Below are positions 37,040 to 45,895 of a DNA stretch of 64,000 nt, piece by piece (position 1 is the first letter of the stretch; every line of letters starts with the position of its first letter). Source of the stretch: Candidatus Syntrophocurvum alkaliphilum (GTDB lineage Bacteria > Bacillota > Syntrophomonadia > Syntrophomonadales > Syntrophomonadaceae). The translations under genes and the position numbers were made by a program. The stretch is taken from the NCBI RefSeq assembly GCF_009734445.1, contig NZ_CP046457.1:62001-126000 (forward strand), in the 5' to 3' direction. The notes beneath the pieces are model-generated. The model had not been told where the DNA came from. It did not search any database and was given only the letters and a program-made list of their open reading frames with translations.

Positions 37040-37839
37040 TAGAACAATGTGCAAATATATGGGGAAAAGTGAAAAGTCAAAACCCGTTAGTACACTGTAT
37101 TACTAATTATGTAACGGTAAACGATGTTGCTAATACAATATTAGCTTCTGGTGCATCTCCCGCCATGGTAGAACATCCTGCAGAAGCATTTGATTTTGCA
37201 AATATAGCAGGTTCATTATACCTGAATCTAGGAACTTTAACAGGTGAACAAGAAGAAGCAATGATAGAAGCAGTAAAAGGAGCAAATTATAAAAGCGTAC
37301 CACTAATTATAGACCCTGTTGCTTGTGGAGTTATTCCCCGTAAAGTGGAGGTTATTAATAAAATCAGTGCTAATGGGAAAATATCAGTAATTAAAGGGAA
37401 TGCCGCTGAAATTAAAAGCTTAGCAGGAGTTGAGGCACAGGCAAAAGGTGTTGATTCATTAGATACGGGTGAAGATCTTGATGAGGTTTGTAAGGAATTG
37501 GCTATAAAAAAAGGGATAGTGGTAGCAGCTACAGGTCCAATAGATGTAATAGCAGATGACAAAAAAATGGCTTATATAAGTAATGGTACAAACCTTTTTG
37601 GGACAATAACTGGTGCAGGTTGCATGGTAGGTGGTCTTGTTGCAGCTTGCATTGCAGTAAATCCTGATGATGTATTTATAGCAACTGCAACTGCAATATG
37701 TGCATTTAATATTGCTGGAGAAAGAGCAATTAAGATAGCAGGAAGAAACCCAGGAACGTTTAGAGTAATATTTTATGACCTGCTATACAATTTAAAATCC
37801 AATGATATTATGCGGGAGGCACAAATAAAATGGGTTTAG
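37036..37839 (+). CDS. thiM: Hydroxyethylthiazole kinase
   Basis: A 267-residue thiazole salvage kinase. Family segments are HCITNYVTVNDVANTILASGASPAM near the start, IIDPVACG, VIKGNAAEIKSL and the catalytic GAGCMVGG. The ATG at 37036 overlaps the thiD stop, implying translational coupling. ThiM presence with no thiC, thiG or thiS in the window points to a salvage route from preformed pyrimidine and thiazole. Confidence 0.96.
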   Translation: MIEQCANIWGKVKSQNPLVHCITNYVTVNDVANTILASGASPAMVEHPAEAFDFANIAGSLYLNLGTLTGEQEEAMIEAVKGANYKSVPLIIDPVACGVIPRKVEVINKISANGKISVIKGNAAEIKSLAGVEAQAKGVDSLDTGEDLDEVCKELAIKKGIVVAATGPIDVIADDKKMAYISNGTNLFGTITGAGCMVGGLVAACIAVNPDDVFIATATAICAFNIAGERAIKIAGRNPGTFRVIFYDLLYNLKSNDIMREAQIKWV

Positions 37840-38456
37840 ATTATTCAATATACTTAGTGACTGATAGTGACTTAATAAAAGGAAATGATATTATAACTGC
37901 GGTTTTACAGGCTGTAAAAGGAGGAGCTTCTTTAGTCCAACTCAGAGAAAAAGATGCTTCAAGTCGCGAATTTTATAATATAGCAACAGAGCTAAAACGT
38001 CACCTAAGTGATTTGCAAGTACCTTTAATAATAAATGATAGGCTTGATATAGCTTTAGCAGTAGATGCTGATGGTTTACACATAGGACAAGATGACCTAC
38101 CTTTAACAGTAGCTAGAAAAATTCTAGGGGAAAATAAAGTTATTGGCTTATCAGCAAATACTATAGAACAAGCTATAGAAGGCGAAAAACAAGGCGCAAC
38201 ATATTTAGGTGTTGGTCCAGTTTATTATACCGATACTAAAAAAGATACAAAGGAAGTAATTGGCCCTGAATCCTTAAGTAAGTTTAAAACTGCAGTAAAT
38301 ATTCCTGTTGTTGGAATAGGTGGAATTAATCATGATAACATAAGCGCTGTTAAAAAGAGTGGTATAGATGGTGTAGCAGTAGTATCTGCTATATTAGCAC
38401 AAGATGATATTAATATTGCAGCACAAAGGATGAAGCAACTGTGGATAGAAAGTTAA
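37830..38456 (+). CDS. thiE: Thiamine-phosphate synthase
   Basis: A 208-residue TIM-barrel enzyme that joins HMP-PP and thiazole phosphate to thiamine phosphate. Signatures are VQLREKDASSREF, INDRLDIALAVDADGLHIGQDDLP, GPVYYTDTKKD and GIGGIN. A GGGAGG site lies inside the end of thiM and the ATG overlaps it. The 3' end overlaps the HAD phosphatase gene by 16 bases. Confidence 0.96.
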   Translation: MGLDYSIYLVTDSDLIKGNDIITAVLQAVKGGASLVQLREKDASSREFYNIATELKRHLSDLQVPLIINDRLDIALAVDADGLHIGQDDLPLTVARKILGENKVIGLSANTIEQAIEGEKQGATYLGVGPVYYTDTKKDTKEVIGPESLSKFKTAVNIPVVGIGGINHDNISAVKKSGIDGVAVVSAILAQDDINIAAQRMKQLWIES

Positions 38457-39085
38457 TTTTCTTTGTAGACTTTGATGGCACAATATCAAGTGAAGATATT
38501 TGCTATACAATGGTTAAAACCTATGCTCGTGATGGCTGGGAGGAGCTTAATGAGTTATGGGAAAAAGGAGTTTTGTCTACTGTAGGGGTAGCCCAAAAAA
38601 CTCTTGAATTAATGGACATTGAACTTAACGAGTTAGAAAAATTTTTTAACACATTAAATATAGATCCTACTTTTCCACCATTTGTTAAATGGGCAAATAT
38701 TAATAACTTTCCTATATATATTTTAAGTGATGGTTATGATAACTACATTAAGCTAATTCTAAACAAGAATAAATTAAATATTCCCTATTATGCTAATCAT
38801 TTATATGAAGATAATGGCCTAAAAATAAAAGCTCCTTATTTAAATAAGGAATGTGAACAATGTGGAGTATGTAAAACTAATTTAATAAAGAAACACCTAC
38901 ATTCTGGTTTTACGAGTGTTTATATAGGTGATGGATATTCTGATAGATGTGCGATAAAGAACTGTGATTATGTATTTGCCAAAAAATCTCTAGTAGATTA
39001 CTGTGAAAATAATGGTATTGAATATTATTCATATAAAAGTTTCGATGATATTATTTTTAAACTAAAACAATTAAACTTATCATAA
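38441..39085 (+). CDS. HAD-superfamily phosphatase (MtnX-like) in the thi operon
   Basis: A 214-residue HAD phosphatase: motif I DFDGTIS (Asp10 and Asp12), motif II LSDGY, motif III lysine near TNLIKK, motif IV GDGYSDRC. A cysteine cluster CEQCGVCK sits in the middle, as in MtnX-type members. The GTG start lies inside thiE, so it is translationally coupled and under TPP control. A natural guess is a thiamine-phosphate or HMP-phosphate phosphatase; the MtnX methionine-salvage role seems less likely here because no mtn genes are near. Confidence 0.8.
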   Translation: MDRKLIFFVDFDGTISSEDICYTMVKTYARDGWEELNELWEKGVLSTVGVAQKTLELMDIELNELEKFFNTLNIDPTFPPFVKWANINNFPIYILSDGYDNYIKLILNKNKLNIPYYANHLYEDNGLKIKAPYLNKECEQCGVCKTNLIKKHLHSGFTSVYIGDGYSDRCAIKNCDYVFAKKSLVDYCENNGIEYYSYKSFDDIIFKLKQLNLS

Positions 39086-39114
39086 TAATTAACAATAATT
39101 TAAGGTTTATATAA

Positions 39115-39149
39115 CAATTAATGTCTACTATAATAGTAGACATTAATTG
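39115..39149 (+). promoter_or_regulatory. 16-bp perfect palindrome upstream of the thioredoxin/CcdA pair
   Basis: CAATTAATGTCTACTA (39115-39130) is exactly complementary to TAGTAGACATTAATTG (39134-39149) with a three-base centre. It ends a few bases before the GGGGGAG ribosome binding site. It could be a repressor operator or, as RNA, a hairpin that hides translation initiation. There is no T-run to make it a terminator. Confidence 0.6.
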
Positions 39150-39167
39150 TATCTAGGGGGAGTAAAA

Positions 39168-39596
39168 TTGAATAAACTAGCTGTTAATAAAGTTGCAATT
39201 TTAATTGGGATAGTTATTATAGGGCTTCTAATTTATAAACAGTTTGATGAAAGAACAGAACCACAATTATCACAAGAGGGAAGTCCACAAATAGCTATAG
39301 AAAATGCTGTAGAAAACAATAAACCCATGTGGCTAATGTTTACTAGTGATAGATGTCCAGCATGTATTGAAATGTATGATGTATATGAACAAGTAAAAAA
39401 TGAATATAAAGAAGATGTAGCCTTTATTCTTATTGATGTAGATAATGAAGAAAATTATGAGCTAGCAAGAGATTTTGATATACGGTATATACCTGCAATT
39501 TTTATTTTGGACTCACAAGGTGAAAAATTATATGAGCAAGTAGGTTATATTCCAGTAGAAGAAATGCGCCTTCAACTCGATAAGGTGGTGGAATAG
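39168..39596 (+). CDS. Membrane-anchored thioredoxin-like protein
   Basis: About 142 residues. One N-terminal membrane anchor (about 6-25) precedes a thioredoxin fold on the outer face of the membrane. The redox motif is CPAC in FTSDRCPACIEMYD, and the cis-proline is in DIRYIPAIFIL. I choose the TTG at 39168, which follows GGGGGAG, over the upstream in-frame TTG at 39147. A CcdA-like protein follows after three bases and presumably feeds electrons to it across the membrane. Confidence 0.88.
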   Translation: MNKLAVNKVAILIGIVIIGLLIYKQFDERTEPQLSQEGSPQIAIENAVENNKPMWLMFTSDRCPACIEMYDVYEQVKNEYKEDVAFILIDVDNEENYELARDFDIRYIPAIFILDSQGEKLYEQVGYIPVEEMRLQLDKVVE

Positions 39597-39599
39597 TTT

Positions 39600-40286
39600 A
39601 TGGAAGCGTGGATAAATACTGTTTTACCGCAATTTCTAGGGAGTTTTTCTATATATGGCTATGGACTAGTATTTATAGCTGGAATTATAACAAGTATAGG
39701 CCCTTGTAATTTAAGTATGATTCCTTTAATAATGGCATATGTGGGTGGAAATGAAATGGCTAGAACAAAAAGTTTTGCTATGTCAGTAGCATTTACACTA
39801 GGTACTGCAACTACATTTATGCTTTTAGGGTTATTTATTGCTTTTGTTGGAGGTCTATTTGGTTTAACCCAAAGTATTATATATTACATTGTAGCTGCAA
39901 TATGTATAACAATAGGATTAAACCTTATTGGTGCAATCAACCTAAATATAAATTTTGGTGGAGATTTATTAACTCGAGCAGGTGAACAAAGAGGATATTT
40001 AGGAGCATACTTCCTTGGCATGGTAATAGGCTTAGTAGGTACTCAATGTGGTACACCAATTTTATTAGTTATATTATCAATTGCTTTTGCAAGTGGACAA
40101 TGGTTATATGGTGCTACACTTCTTTTCATATATGCAATGGGGAGAGGTATACCCATAATATTAGCAGGTACGTTTACAGGAGTTTTAGCTAGAATGGATC
40201 AATTTGCCAAGTGGAATAATATTATGGAAAAGATAGCTGGCTTCATAATTATCATTGTTGGCACCTACTATATTTGGATAGCATAA
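39600..40286 (+). CDS. CcdA/DsbD-like thiol electron transporter
   Basis: A 228-residue membrane protein with six probable helices. The two conserved cysteines lie in GIITSIGPCNLSMIPLI (helix 1) and GLVGTQCGTPILLVI (helix 4), the pair that relays electrons in CcdA-type proteins. It would carry reducing power from cytoplasmic thioredoxin to the extracellular thioredoxin-like protein encoded just upstream. A terminator follows. Confidence 0.9.
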   Translation: MEAWINTVLPQFLGSFSIYGYGLVFIAGIITSIGPCNLSMIPLIMAYVGGNEMARTKSFAMSVAFTLGTATTFMLLGLFIAFVGGLFGLTQSIIYYIVAAICITIGLNLIGAINLNINFGGDLLTRAGEQRGYLGAYFLGMVIGLVGTQCGTPILLVILSIAFASGQWLYGATLLFIYAMGRGIPIILAGTFTGVLARMDQFAKWNNIMEKIAGFIIIIVGTYYIWIA

Positions 40287-40349
40287 TTATAAATTTTAAA
40301 TTATGATATGATAAAATAGCTCAGAAAAACAAATAAATAGTAAAACTTA

Positions 40350-40393
40350 GTAGACTTATACAAACTGGTGTTTATATAAGTCTATTTTTTTTA
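40350..40393 (+). terminator. Intrinsic terminator after the thioredoxin/CcdA pair
   Basis: TAGACTTATA and TATAAGTCTA pair around a 16-base loop and are followed by TTTTTTTT. Confidence 0.88.
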
Positions 40394-40507
40394 TATCATA
40401 GATTACTGATTTACTTGTGTAGATTTGTAAAAAGGTGTAAAATACAAAATGCCATGTACACAAAAATGTGTACAAAGGTGCAAACTTAAATAATTCGGAG
40501 GTGAAAT

Positions 40508-41353
40508 ATGGGTATAAGACTTTATGCTGATAATGCTTGTGATCTGGATAAGGATTTATTAGATGAGCTAGGGGTAAAACTTTTTTATCTTACTACTAAT
40601 ATTAATGATAATACTTATAAAGACAGATTAGACTTAAGTCCGCAAAAGTTTTATGAATTAATATCAAAGCCGGATGTAATGCCAACTACGGCTCAAATAC
40701 CCCCGATTGAGTTTCAAAATGAATTTGAGAAGGTAATTAAAGAAACAGATGATGATATAATATATGTAGCTTTTTCATCAGGGCTTAGTGGAACATACCA
40801 ATCCGCCTACATTGCTGGAGAATCAGTAGATCCTAATAGAATAACAGTAATTGATTCCCAAAGTGCATCTGTGGGGTATGGTCTAACAGTTATAAGGGCA
40901 GCTGAAGCACTTAAAGCAGGAAAAAACAAACAGGAAATAATAGAAGAAATAAAAGATAATATAAACCGCATGCAACATCTTTTTATAGTAGGGAATTTTG
41001 AGATGTTAAAAAGAGGTGGCAGAGTTAGTGCAACTTCAGCTACAATAGGAAATTTACTTAATATAAAATTAATATTACATCTTGAGGATGGTAAAATATA
41101 TCCATTAGAAAAAGTACATGGTTTAAAGAAAGCAAAAAGAAGAATGCTTGACATAATGAATGAAAGAGGTTACAACCTAAAAGATCAATTGATTGGTATA
41201 AATTATTCGAATGATTATGAAGGGGCTTTAACTATAAGGGACTTAATTCAAAAAAAATTTGGGTGTGAAAAATTTATAATATCAGAAATTGGAGCAACCA
41301 TTGGCTCACATGTAGGTGCAGGCACCTACTCGATATTTTTCCTTTCAGAATAG
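40508..41353 (+). CDS. DegV family fatty-acid-binding protein
   Basis: A 281-residue DegV protein. The family segments are MPTTAQIPPIEF, AFSSGLSGTYQSA and VIDSQSASVGYG, followed by the C-terminal domain starting near MLKRGGRVSA. DegV proteins bind a long-chain fatty acid and, as FakB, present it to the kinase FakA; no fakA is seen here. GGAGGTG precedes the ATG. The gene ends 18 bases before a REP-like inverted repeat. Confidence 0.92.
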   Translation: MGIRLYADNACDLDKDLLDELGVKLFYLTTNINDNTYKDRLDLSPQKFYELISKPDVMPTTAQIPPIEFQNEFEKVIKETDDDIIYVAFSSGLSGTYQSAYIAGESVDPNRITVIDSQSASVGYGLTVIRAAEALKAGKNKQEIIEEIKDNINRMQHLFIVGNFEMLKRGGRVSATSATIGNLLNIKLILHLEDGKIYPLEKVHGLKKAKRRMLDIMNERGYNLKDQLIGINYSNDYEGALTIRDLIQKKFGCEKFIISEIGATIGSHVGAGTYSIFFLSE

Positions 41354-41370
41354 GAACATAGAGTCATATA

Positions 41371-41437
41371 GAGTCAACGGGGACGGTTCCTTTTGACTCA
41401 AGTCAGTTGAGTCAAAAGGAACCGTCCCCGTTGACTC
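41371..41437. repeat. Pair of inverted REP-like elements
   Basis: Two 30-base units, 41371-41400 and 41408-41437, are exact reverse complements around the spacer AGTCAGT. Each matches the unit after tex (31077-31105) apart from one or two bases (CAACGG here, CAAAGG there). The pair lies between convergent degV and glycosyltransferase genes and can form a very stable hairpin. It covers the last codons of the glycosyltransferase. Confidence 0.9.
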
Positions 41438-42450
41438 GTGTTATCCTTTATTATTTTCTTATAAACTGATATATAGTCATTAACCATTCTTTCTTGACTA
41501 AACCTTTCTTCAACCCACAAACGACATTGCTTTCTATCAATTTCAGATATTTGGTTAATTCTATTTACAGCTTCATCAACATTATCTACTAATAATCCTG
41601 TGATACCATCTTTAATTATTTCTGGCATAGAACCTTTAGGATAAGCTATTACAGGAGTTCCACAGGCCATGGATTCTACTACACTTAATCCAAATGGTTC
41701 ATTAAAATAAATGGGGTGAAGAAGTGCGTATGCATTACCTAAAATTTCATCTCTTTTTTCAGGTCCTACAGACCCTATATAGATAATATTTTCATTATCT
41801 ATATGAGGAAGAACTTCATTTATATAATAGCTTTCATCCTGAATGATACCTGCAATTATTAGCTTCATACCAGTTGATTGTGCTATTTGTATAGCCTCAA
41901 CAGTACCTTTATCAGGGTGAATTCTGCCAAAATATAATAGATAATCACCTGGGTTATTATTAAAAGTAAAAGACTCTAAATCTATACCATGGTAAACAGT
42001 AGAGGTGTATTTAAGTTCAGAGCTACGATCAGCATCACTGATAGAAACATAATAGTTATTTTCGTTATATTTACTATATACAGGTATTATTTTTTTAGAG
42101 GAAAAACCGTGTATCGTTGTAACTACAGGAGTTTTTACTAATCTACTATATGAAAGTGGTAAAAAATCATAATTATTATGAATTATATCGAACTTATCAG
42201 CTTGCTCAAATAAGTGAGCAATATGTAAGCATTCCCATACCTTAGGATCTATATTTTTGTTTTCTTCATAGGGGGTTGGACAAATATACTCTAGTTTTCC
42301 TGATGTTATCGAGTCGCCAGTAGCAAATAGAGTAACATCAAAACCTTTTTCAACTAGTCCTTCAGTTATTAAAGAAACTACCCTTTCCCAAGGGCCATAA
42401 TGCTTTGGTGGTGTTCGCCAAGCTATAGGTGATAGAAGAGCAATTTTCAT
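41398..42450 (-). CDS. Glycosyltransferase (GT4-like, GT-B fold)
   Basis: A 350-residue GT-B glycosyltransferase. N-terminal acceptor domain begins MKIALLSPIAWRTPPKHYGPWE; the nucleotide-sugar part has YFGRIHPDKGTVEAIQIA and the conserved E-x7-E-like region PFGLSVVESMACGTPVIAYPKGSMPE. It probably makes a cell-surface glycan or small glycoside. GGAGGTAT precedes the ATG. Its last 12 residues (after KDNT) are encoded by the REP-like inverted repeat, so the natural C-terminus was replaced or extended. Confidence 0.88.
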   Translation of the reverse strand: MKIALLSPIAWRTPPKHYGPWERVVSLITEGLVEKGFDVTLFATGDSITSGKLEYICPTPYEENKNIDPKVWECLHIAHLFEQADKFDIIHNNYDFLPLSYSRLVKTPVVTTIHGFSSKKIIPVYSKYNENNYYVSISDADRSSELKYTSTVYHGIDLESFTFNNNPGDYLLYFGRIHPDKGTVEAIQIAQSTGMKLIIAGIIQDESYYINEVLPHIDNENIIYIGSVGPEKRDEILGNAYALLHPIYFNEPFGLSVVESMACGTPVIAYPKGSMPEIIKDGITGLLVDNVDEAVNRINQISEIDRKQCRLWVEERFSQERMVNDYISVYKKIIKDNTSQRGRFLLTQLT

Positions 42451-42645
42451 AAAATATACCTCCTACTGTTCTAAGTGAAGTTTATAATTTACATACATTT
42501 TTATTAGTGTTTCCTTAGTATTATCATAAAAAGTAGCTTAATCAAAGGCTAATAGTATAGGCTTTGTAATGCTTTTTTATAATATACAGATACTTCATAT
42601 TTAATACATATTGGGTATTTTAATTTTTTTCTACAAGATTACATC

Positions 42646-42684
42646 ATAAAAAAACAGGCTAAATTTACCATAGATAGTTTAGCC
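42646..42684 (-). terminator. Terminator of the VanW gene; rest of the 42451-42766 gap empty
   Basis: GGCTAAA (42657-42663) and TTTAGCC (42678-42684) pair around a 14-base loop, and seven or more T follow on the minus strand. In the rest of this intergenic region I see only AT-rich sequence that may hold the glycosyltransferase promoter. Confidence 0.8.
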
Positions 42685-42766
42685 CGAAACATTTCTTTTT
42701 ATTCATTATTTTAAAAAACGAGTAATAGCTGAACTTACTTACTTATCTAAGTTCTTAGTCTTCAAG

Positions 42767-43978
42767 CTAATTTAGTTTTACTATAGAAATAACTATATAA
42801 TCACCAAATACATTGGCTAATATTTTAGAAGAATTTTCTAAAATATTTTTAAATTTCAAGTCAGACCAACCCCAAGACACCATGGCATCTTTATTTGTTG
42901 GTACATATAATACATTTAGAGAATGTGGATTTCTCTCAACTATTTCCATACCAGATAATAATGCTGCATTATATAAAGTACTAGAGGTTTGACATATACC
43001 TCCTCCAATACCACTAGTGAGTTGATTATTAACAATTACTCCTGCTGATTTAAATCCTGCATCTGCTGTTCTTTTTCCAACAGTTTCATTAAAGGAAAAC
43101 ACTTCTCCAGGGCTTAAGACTACACCATTAATTTTTTCTGCAGATAGTTTAATATTGGCTACTCTGCCGGGTGAATTATCTAGCATTTTAGTATAGTAAG
43201 CACTTAGCAATTTCTTATCATACCATAAGGGCTCTAAATCTGATAAGGATTTTGCTTTCCCCCAAGTAGGGAGGTCTTTTGGTAAAGATATATTAGATAT
43301 TTTTTCTTTTCGTTTTTGTTGTTCTATATAATATTCATTATCTTTAAGAATAATTGTTTTAGTAGCTGGATCATATCCAATATAGTAATCTAATTCCTCA
43401 GCTACATACCGTAAAGGTACATAAACTGTAAAATTCTCACTCATCTTAGGTGCTATATCTAATTTTTTATCAGTGCAATTAATATAGTAGGTTTTTTGGT
43501 CGTTATACATAACAATATCTGTATTAGAAGAACTAATAATTATTTGGTCTGGTTCAACAAACCCTACACTACAGCCAAGTATTTCAGGTAAAGTGTTCAA
43601 TTTAACCATTGTTCTATTAGCACTAGTCAAGAAAGGACGATTATTAAGATCTAATTTTTGGCTATTAAGCTTAATATTTAAATAAATAATATCCTCAAAA
43701 ATCTCTAATACTTCATTATCATAAATTTCTTTCTCTTTTTCATCTCGATTCGAATCATCGTTTAATACTTCATTATTTTCTTCTTTTTTACTAGAATTTT
43801 TTAATTCCTCTTCATCTTCATTATCTTCAAGTTTCTCAGAACTATCTAATTTATCTTCATATTGAAAACCTTCATAAACGGTATCGGGGATTTCTTCTGC
43901 ATTAGCAGTTGGTAGTACTAAGAACAATAACATTGCAATAATAAGAGGGCATAAAGTGTAATTATTTAATTTTTTCAT
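42767..43978 (-). CDS. VanW family protein with copper-amine-oxidase-like N-terminal domain
   Basis: A 403-residue secreted protein: signal peptide (about 1-27, ending ANA), an acidic low-complexity linker (about 40-90), a copper amine oxidase N-terminal-like domain (about 95-215, with YVPLRYVAEELDYYIGYD) and the VanW domain (about 265-400). The VanW part shows LSPGEVFSFNETVGKRTADAGFK and the GGGICQTSSTLYNAAL motif. It is probably a cell-wall-associated protein; the precise activity is not known. AGGT sites precede the ATG. Monocistronic. Confidence 0.87.
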   Translation of the reverse strand: MKKLNNYTLCPLIIAMLLFLVLPTANAEEIPDTVYEGFQYEDKLDSSEKLEDNEDEEELKNSSKKEENNEVLNDDSNRDEKEKEIYDNEVLEIFEDIIYLNIKLNSQKLDLNNRPFLTSANRTMVKLNTLPEILGCSVGFVEPDQIIISSSNTDIVMYNDQKTYYINCTDKKLDIAPKMSENFTVYVPLRYVAEELDYYIGYDPATKTIILKDNEYYIEQQKRKEKISNISLPKDLPTWGKAKSLSDLEPLWYDKKLLSAYYTKMLDNSPGRVANIKLSAEKINGVVLSPGEVFSFNETVGKRTADAGFKSAGVIVNNQLTSGIGGGICQTSSTLYNAALLSGMEIVERNPHSLNVLYVPTNKDAMVSWGWSDLKFKNILENSSKILANVFGDYIVISIVKLN

Positions 43979-44149
43979 TTTTTTACCTCCAAGTATTTAT
44001 ATTTAAATTTGTATTGTAAAATATTTACTCTAGCTATTATTTATTTATGAACATAATTTTTAGTTTTTAAACCTATGCTTAATAGAGAATGGCGGAAATA
44101 TCGCAAATATGTTATAGTAAAAAGCGGTAGAAGTTAGGAGGAAATGATT

Positions 44150-45757
44150 TTGGATATTTCTAGTTTTGAAAAAATGGAACTAAAAGGTGATTTAATTAGG
44201 GCTATAAAAAATAAGGGGTTTGATGAACCAACACCCATTCAAATAAAAGCTATACCAGTTGCTCTCGAGGGTAGAGATATAATGGGTCAAGCGCAAACTG
44301 GTACAGGGAAAACAGCTTCCTTTGGGTTACCAATTTTAAATAAAGTTACTCAAAGAGCAGGATTACAAGCTTTAGTTGTATGTCCTACTCGAGAATTAGC
44401 AGTACAAGTATCAAAAGAAATAAACTCACTTGGCAGAAATACGTTTATTAGATCACTACCTATTTACGGGGGTCAATCAATAGAAATACAAATAAAAGAA
44501 CTTAGAAAAAAACCGGAAATAATTGTTTCTACACCGGGAAGACTATTAGACCATATGGATAGAGGTACAATAAACTTAAAGAATTTAAAATTTGTAGTTT
44601 TAGATGAAGCTGATGAAATGCTAGACATGGGTTTTCTTCCTGATATAGAAAAAATTTTATTAGAATGTCCTGCAAAGCGACAAACTATGTTATTTTCGGC
44701 TACACTTTCGTCAGAAATAAGAGAACTAGCTCAAAGGTTTATGGAGAATCCTGAATTAGTAGCAATTAAGCCTCAAGATAAAACTGTCTCATTAATTAAA
44801 CAATTATATTACGAAGTTAATCCTCGTTTTAAACTAGAGACTCTTTGTAAAATTATTGATACTTCAAAACCTTCATTTACATTAATATTTTGTCGTACTA
44901 AAAAAAGTACTGATAAGCTAGCAGGATATTTAAAATCCAAAGGGTATGCTGCAAATGCACTGCATGGTGATATGTCACAGCGTGAAAGAGATAGGGTGAT
45001 GAATAACTTTCGCAAAGGTAATGTGGGGATATTAGTAGCTACAGATATAGCAGCTAGGGGTCTTGATGTTGATATTGTTACTCATGTAATTAACTATGAT
45101 ATACCAGAAGATCCAGATAGTTATGTTCATCGTATAGGAAGAACAGGTCGAGCGGGAAGAAGAGGTGTAGCAATAACCTTAACAGAGCCAGGACAATATA
45201 AAAAATTACGCTTTATTGAAGACCATATAAGAAAAAGCTTAAAACGCGAATCACTACCTACTCCAATAGATATGCTAGAAATAGCTAAAGAAAATTTGGT
45301 AACTGCACAGAACAATTGTCCTGATTCATACAAAGAAAAGGCAAATGAATTAATTAAAGAACATGATCCTGCCTTAATTGTAGCAGCAGCATTAAAGCTT
45401 TTATCTGGCAGTGGTCAAGAATATGAGACAAAAGATAACAAGCCTATAACTTCAACAAGCAAGAACAAAAAAGTAATTGATAGAAAAGACTATGCTGATG
45501 TTGAAGTACCAGTTGGTCGTAAACAAGGAATATATCCGCAAAAATTAGCAACCTATCTTGCTCAAACTACTCCTTTATCTGATAATCAGATAGGTGAAAT
45601 AGAAATAAATACAAATACATCATTTGTAGAAGTGCCTATGGAATATATTGATGAAGTATATAAAGCTTGTAGTAAATTAACATTAGAAAGAAAACCAAAA
45701 AAAAATTATAATTCAAAGGGAAATAACATAAAAAAAACGAAAACAAATGTACAATAA
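44150..45757 (+). CDS. DEAD-box RNA helicase
   Basis: About 535 residues. All helicase motifs are present: Q motif (FDEPTPIQIKAIP), I AQTGTGKT, Ia PTRELAVQ, II DEAD, III SAT, and VI HRIGRTGRAGR. The C-terminus holds a DbpA/CsdA-like RNA-binding domain (about 455-520) and a basic tail. I favour TTG at 44150, eight bases after AGGAGG; the ATG at 44144 is only two bases from it. It would act in ribosome assembly or RNA turnover at low temperature. Terminator follows. Confidence 0.93.
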   Translation: MDISSFEKMELKGDLIRAIKNKGFDEPTPIQIKAIPVALEGRDIMGQAQTGTGKTASFGLPILNKVTQRAGLQALVVCPTRELAVQVSKEINSLGRNTFIRSLPIYGGQSIEIQIKELRKKPEIIVSTPGRLLDHMDRGTINLKNLKFVVLDEADEMLDMGFLPDIEKILLECPAKRQTMLFSATLSSEIRELAQRFMENPELVAIKPQDKTVSLIKQLYYEVNPRFKLETLCKIIDTSKPSFTLIFCRTKKSTDKLAGYLKSKGYAANALHGDMSQRERDRVMNNFRKGNVGILVATDIAARGLDVDIVTHVINYDIPEDPDSYVHRIGRTGRAGRRGVAITLTEPGQYKKLRFIEDHIRKSLKRESLPTPIDMLEIAKENLVTAQNNCPDSYKEKANELIKEHDPALIVAAALKLLSGSGQEYETKDNKPITSTSKNKKVIDRKDYADVEVPVGRKQGIYPQKLATYLAQTTPLSDNQIGEIEINTNTSFVEVPMEYIDEVYKACSKLTLERKPKKNYNSKGNNIKKTKTNVQ

Positions 45758-45783
45758 AAAAGCGGGGTGCACCCGCTTTTTTA
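45756..45783 (+). terminator. Intrinsic terminator of the helicase gene
   Basis: AAAAAAGCGGG pairs with CCCGCTTTTTT around GTGCA; a compact, GC-centred stem with T-run. Confidence 0.92.
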
Positions 45784-45895
45784 TATCATATTTACAAATT
45801 CATAAAGTAATAAGTACATAGCATTTATTCATTGTATTTAGATACAATATAGATTAATAAAGTTGGTTAAGTAAAAGAAATGGAGAAAGTTATAA

